This document shows, piece after piece, positions 6,330-7,509 of a DNA stretch of 7,509 nt. Position 1 is the first letter of the stretch. Each line of letters opens with the position of its first letter. The notes below the pieces were generated by a model, which had not been told where the DNA came from, ran no database searches, and was given only the letters and a program-made list of their open reading frames with translations. This DNA is from Tannerellaceae bacterium (GTDB lineage: Bacteria > Bacteroidota > Bacteroidia > Bacteroidales > Tannerellaceae), in assembly GCA_031273385.1 (NCBI GenBank), contig JAISRY010000003.1, forward strand, positions 1 to 7,509. Reading direction: 5' to 3'. A program made the translations under genes and the position numbers.

Positions 6330-6355
6330 CCTGACCTGCGTTATCTGCGTGCTAT

Positions 6356-6841
6356 TCACCTTTTGGGCCAGTCGGGCGATTCCATCAGGATGGATTCCTT
6401 CAAGTCTGTCAGGTCGCATGGGGTGAGCTTGTGGGTTTTCAGGTATTGGTTGAGGGTGTTGATTTTTTGCGGGAAGTCAAAGGCCAGGGACATGGAAAAG
6501 ACCAAATCCATGGTTTGGACTTTCTTTTGATCCGACTGTTGTTCGAGTGCGAAAGCGATTCTGATGAGCAGCTCCGGGTTGTATAGTAGGGGCCTCAACT
6601 GACCCAGCAGCGTTTTCGTCAGCAGGAAATCCCGGTACCTCTGCCGGTCTTTCCGCACCAACAATCCATAAAAATGCCGGTAGGTCTTGCTCTTTGCATC
6701 AAATTCGTACAGCGTCGAATAGTACGCTTTTTCCAACATAATTTTGCACTCTTTCGCGGGTAAGGTAGATAGTTTTTCTTCAAACAGGGTCATCGTCGGA
6801 GGATGGCCCTCAAAAAGGTTTTTGATCTCGATATGAAACAT
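6356..6841 (-). CDS. Hypothetical protein of about 161 residues, family not recognised
   Basis: I do not recognise a family. The reading frame is open to an upstream ATG at 6878-6880 (174 residues), but a perfect -7 box (TACCTTTG, 6870-6877) lies inside that extension. Transcription should therefore begin after the upstream ATG, and I choose the next Met at 6839-6841, which starts MFHIEIKNLF and has an A-rich leader. The protein is soluble, without signal peptide or membrane span. It looks mainly helical and is rich in Lys, Leu and Gln. Notable stretches are a PAKECKIMLEKAYYSTLYEFD helix, a basic KTYRHFYGLLVRKDRQRYRDFL segment, and a C-terminal SPDWPKR tail. The basic aromatic middle would suit nucleic-acid or protein binding, but no motif proves it. 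It stands alone, separated from the MNT/HEPN operon by the nested palindrome. Confidence 0.75.
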   Translation of the reverse strand: MFHIEIKNLFEGHPPTMTLFEEKLSTLPAKECKIMLEKAYYSTLYEFDAKSKTYRHFYGLLVRKDRQRYRDFLLTKTLLGQLRPLLYNPELLIRIAFALEQQSDQKKVQTMDLVFSMSLAFDFPQKINTLNQYLKTHKLTPCDLTDLKESILMESPDWPKR

Positions 6842-6869
6842 GAGTTCTTTCTTTTCTTTATTAAGCACG

Positions 6870-6877
6870 CAAAGGTA
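6870..6877 (-). promoter_or_regulatory. -7 box of the unknown gene
   Basis: TACCTTTG on the minus strand matches the Bacteroidetes -7 consensus exactly and sits 28 bp before the chosen start codon at 6841, giving a leader of about 23-25 nt. No TTTG lies at the -33 position, so activation by another factor is possible. The box decides the start codon of the downstream gene. Confidence 0.55.
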
Positions 6878-6885
6878 CATGAAAA

Positions 6886-6939
6886 TTTGACATTTTGATA
6901 ATTTGGCTCCAATTTTTGGCGAAATAGCAAAATGTCAAA
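6886..6939. promoter_or_regulatory. 12-bp inverted repeat upstream of the unknown gene (possible operator)
   Basis: TTTGACATTTTG at 6886-6897 and its perfect complement CAAAATGTCAAA at 6928-6939 are separated by 30 bp, about three helical turns. The proximal half covers the -33 region of the promoter at 6870-6877. A dimeric or looping regulator could bind here, or the pair could form a stem; the low complexity of the DNA weakens both readings. Confidence 0.4.
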
Positions 6940-7255
6940 AATAACCCCTCTAAAAACCGGCTTTTTTGCCCCGGGAATCCCCCATGGAGCGGAAAAATGG
7001 CCGATTTTGAAAGTTCGCGAAAATCATTTTGTCAGAAATTCAAGCGTTTTGTAGCTAAAAAAGGGGCAAAATGGCCTAAAACGACCTAAAAAGAGTGTTT
7101 CAACTATCATTTGTCTACAATTTAACAGAATTTAGCTGAAATATGTCGATTCGAGCTTGTGCGGAAAAAGAGGGAAAATGGGCTATAAAATATGTTGATT
7201 TAACGAAATCTTGCATAAGCTTAACCGATATTTGGAATTCGTGCGCTTCGTTTTT

Positions 7256-7337
7256 GAAAATGATGCTTATGTTTTCCGGAAAACATGCTTATGTTTTTGG
7301 AAAATCATAAGCATCATTTCCGGGAAAAATGCTTATG
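7256..7337. repeat. Phased ATGCTTATG array with nested palindromes
   Basis: The 9-mer ATGCTTATG occurs at 7263-7271, 7285-7293 and 7329-7337, and inverted (CATAAGCAT) at 7306-7314. Start-to-start distances are 22, 21 and 23 bp, or two turns of B-DNA. Between units lie palindromic GGAAAA/TTTTCC spacers. ATGTTTTCCGGAAAACAT at 7269-7286 is a perfect 18-bp palindrome, 7306-7337 is a near palindrome, and 7258-7271 pairs perfectly with 7306-7319. A partial inverted copy, CATAAGC, is at 7214-7220. The order resembles iterons or a multi-site operator; no replication or regulator gene is visible. Confidence 0.85.
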
Positions 7338-7509
7338 ATTTTAGTGAACGAATGTAAATCGACCCCGAAAACAGGCATAATATTATATAAAACGCCTTTT
7401 TTCGCCCCTTTTTCCGCCCATTTTTGAAATGTTAAAGATAGTAGAATGGGTGTTTTACTTGACAAAACGTCAAAATTTAACAGTTGTTAGCTGTAAAAAG
7501 GCCGTTTTT

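Larger units (their letters stand above)
5937..6355. other. Gene-free region with a nested palindromic element
   Basis: About 420 bp between the MNT promoter and the stop of the unknown gene. The plus-strand reading frame that crosses it arises from the inverted repeats and shows no protein family signal. Apart from the MNT promoter and the large palindrome at 6060-6329 I see nothing else here. Confidence 0.7.
6842..7509. other. AT-rich gene-free region with multiple repeat motifs
   Basis: No coding frame, tRNA or rRNA could be supported in the last 670 bp. Degenerate repeats run through it. GGAAAAATGGCC (6991-7002) and GGCAAAATGGCC (7065-7076) recur, each followed by a TCATTT(T)GTC...TAGCT block (7024-7059 and 7107-7140). 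The gapped motif AATTTAACAG-N4-TAGCTG occurs at 7119-7138 and again at 7474-7493. The phased ATGCTTATG array is described separately. The sequence continues past the window edge, so it may be the control region of a gene to the right. Confidence 0.6.

Noticed and set aside
6099..6530. Plus-strand reading frame of 143 codons over the nested palindrome
   Set aside because: It is created by the inverted arms and then runs antisense into the gene at 6356-6841; no protein signal is present.

Overview
The window looks like a chromosomal segment of a Bacteroidales bacterium (Bacteroidota). The case rests on three things. Two putative promoters match the Bacteroidetes -7 box TAnnTTTG, and the starts behind them have A-rich leaders instead of Shine-Dalgarno sites. 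The coding content fits: a lipoprotein glycoside hydrolase of the GH105 type, an outer-membrane phospholipase A and an M48 lipoprotein protease. The intergenic DNA is rich in short dispersed and palindromic repeats. Genus cannot be read from the sequence alone. All six genes that I support lie on the minus strand.

Layout, left to right. 1-248 is gene-free repeat DNA: a facing pair of a roughly 47-bp dispersed repeat, then a second repeat block and a 7-bp tandem repeat. 249-4732 is a probable three-gene operon read right to left: a 934-residue two-part GH105 lipoprotein, a 39-bp gap, an M48 zinc protease lipoprotein, and pldA, whose start overlaps the protease stop by 4 bp. 4733-5226 is gene-free and carries an inverted copy of the left-hand repeat block, so the three genes sit between inverted repeats. 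It also holds a five-unit CTTAAGNNN array. 5227-5936 is a two-gene MNT nucleotidyltransferase/HEPN module with a 4-bp overlap and a good promoter. 5937-6355 is gene-free and dominated by a roughly 270-bp nested palindrome in which each arm contains three small hairpins. 6356-6841 encodes an unrecognised protein of about 161 residues with its own promoter. 6842-7509 is gene-free, AT-rich DNA with a striking array of the 9-mer ATGCTTATG at about 22-bp spacing, plus looser repeats.

How the parts work together. The three-gene cluster looks like envelope functions: digestion of unsaturated uronyl oligosaccharides at or beyond the outer membrane, proteolysis, and phospholipid hydrolysis. Why a carbohydrate enzyme is linked to the other two is not evident. 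The MNT/HEPN pair resembles toxin-antitoxin-like accessory modules, but its HEPN protein lacks the catalytic RX4-6H motif. No transposase, integrase, CRISPR array, tRNA or rRNA was seen. The candidates for something undescribed are the repeat structures, above all the nested palindrome at 6060-6329 and the phased array at 7256-7340.
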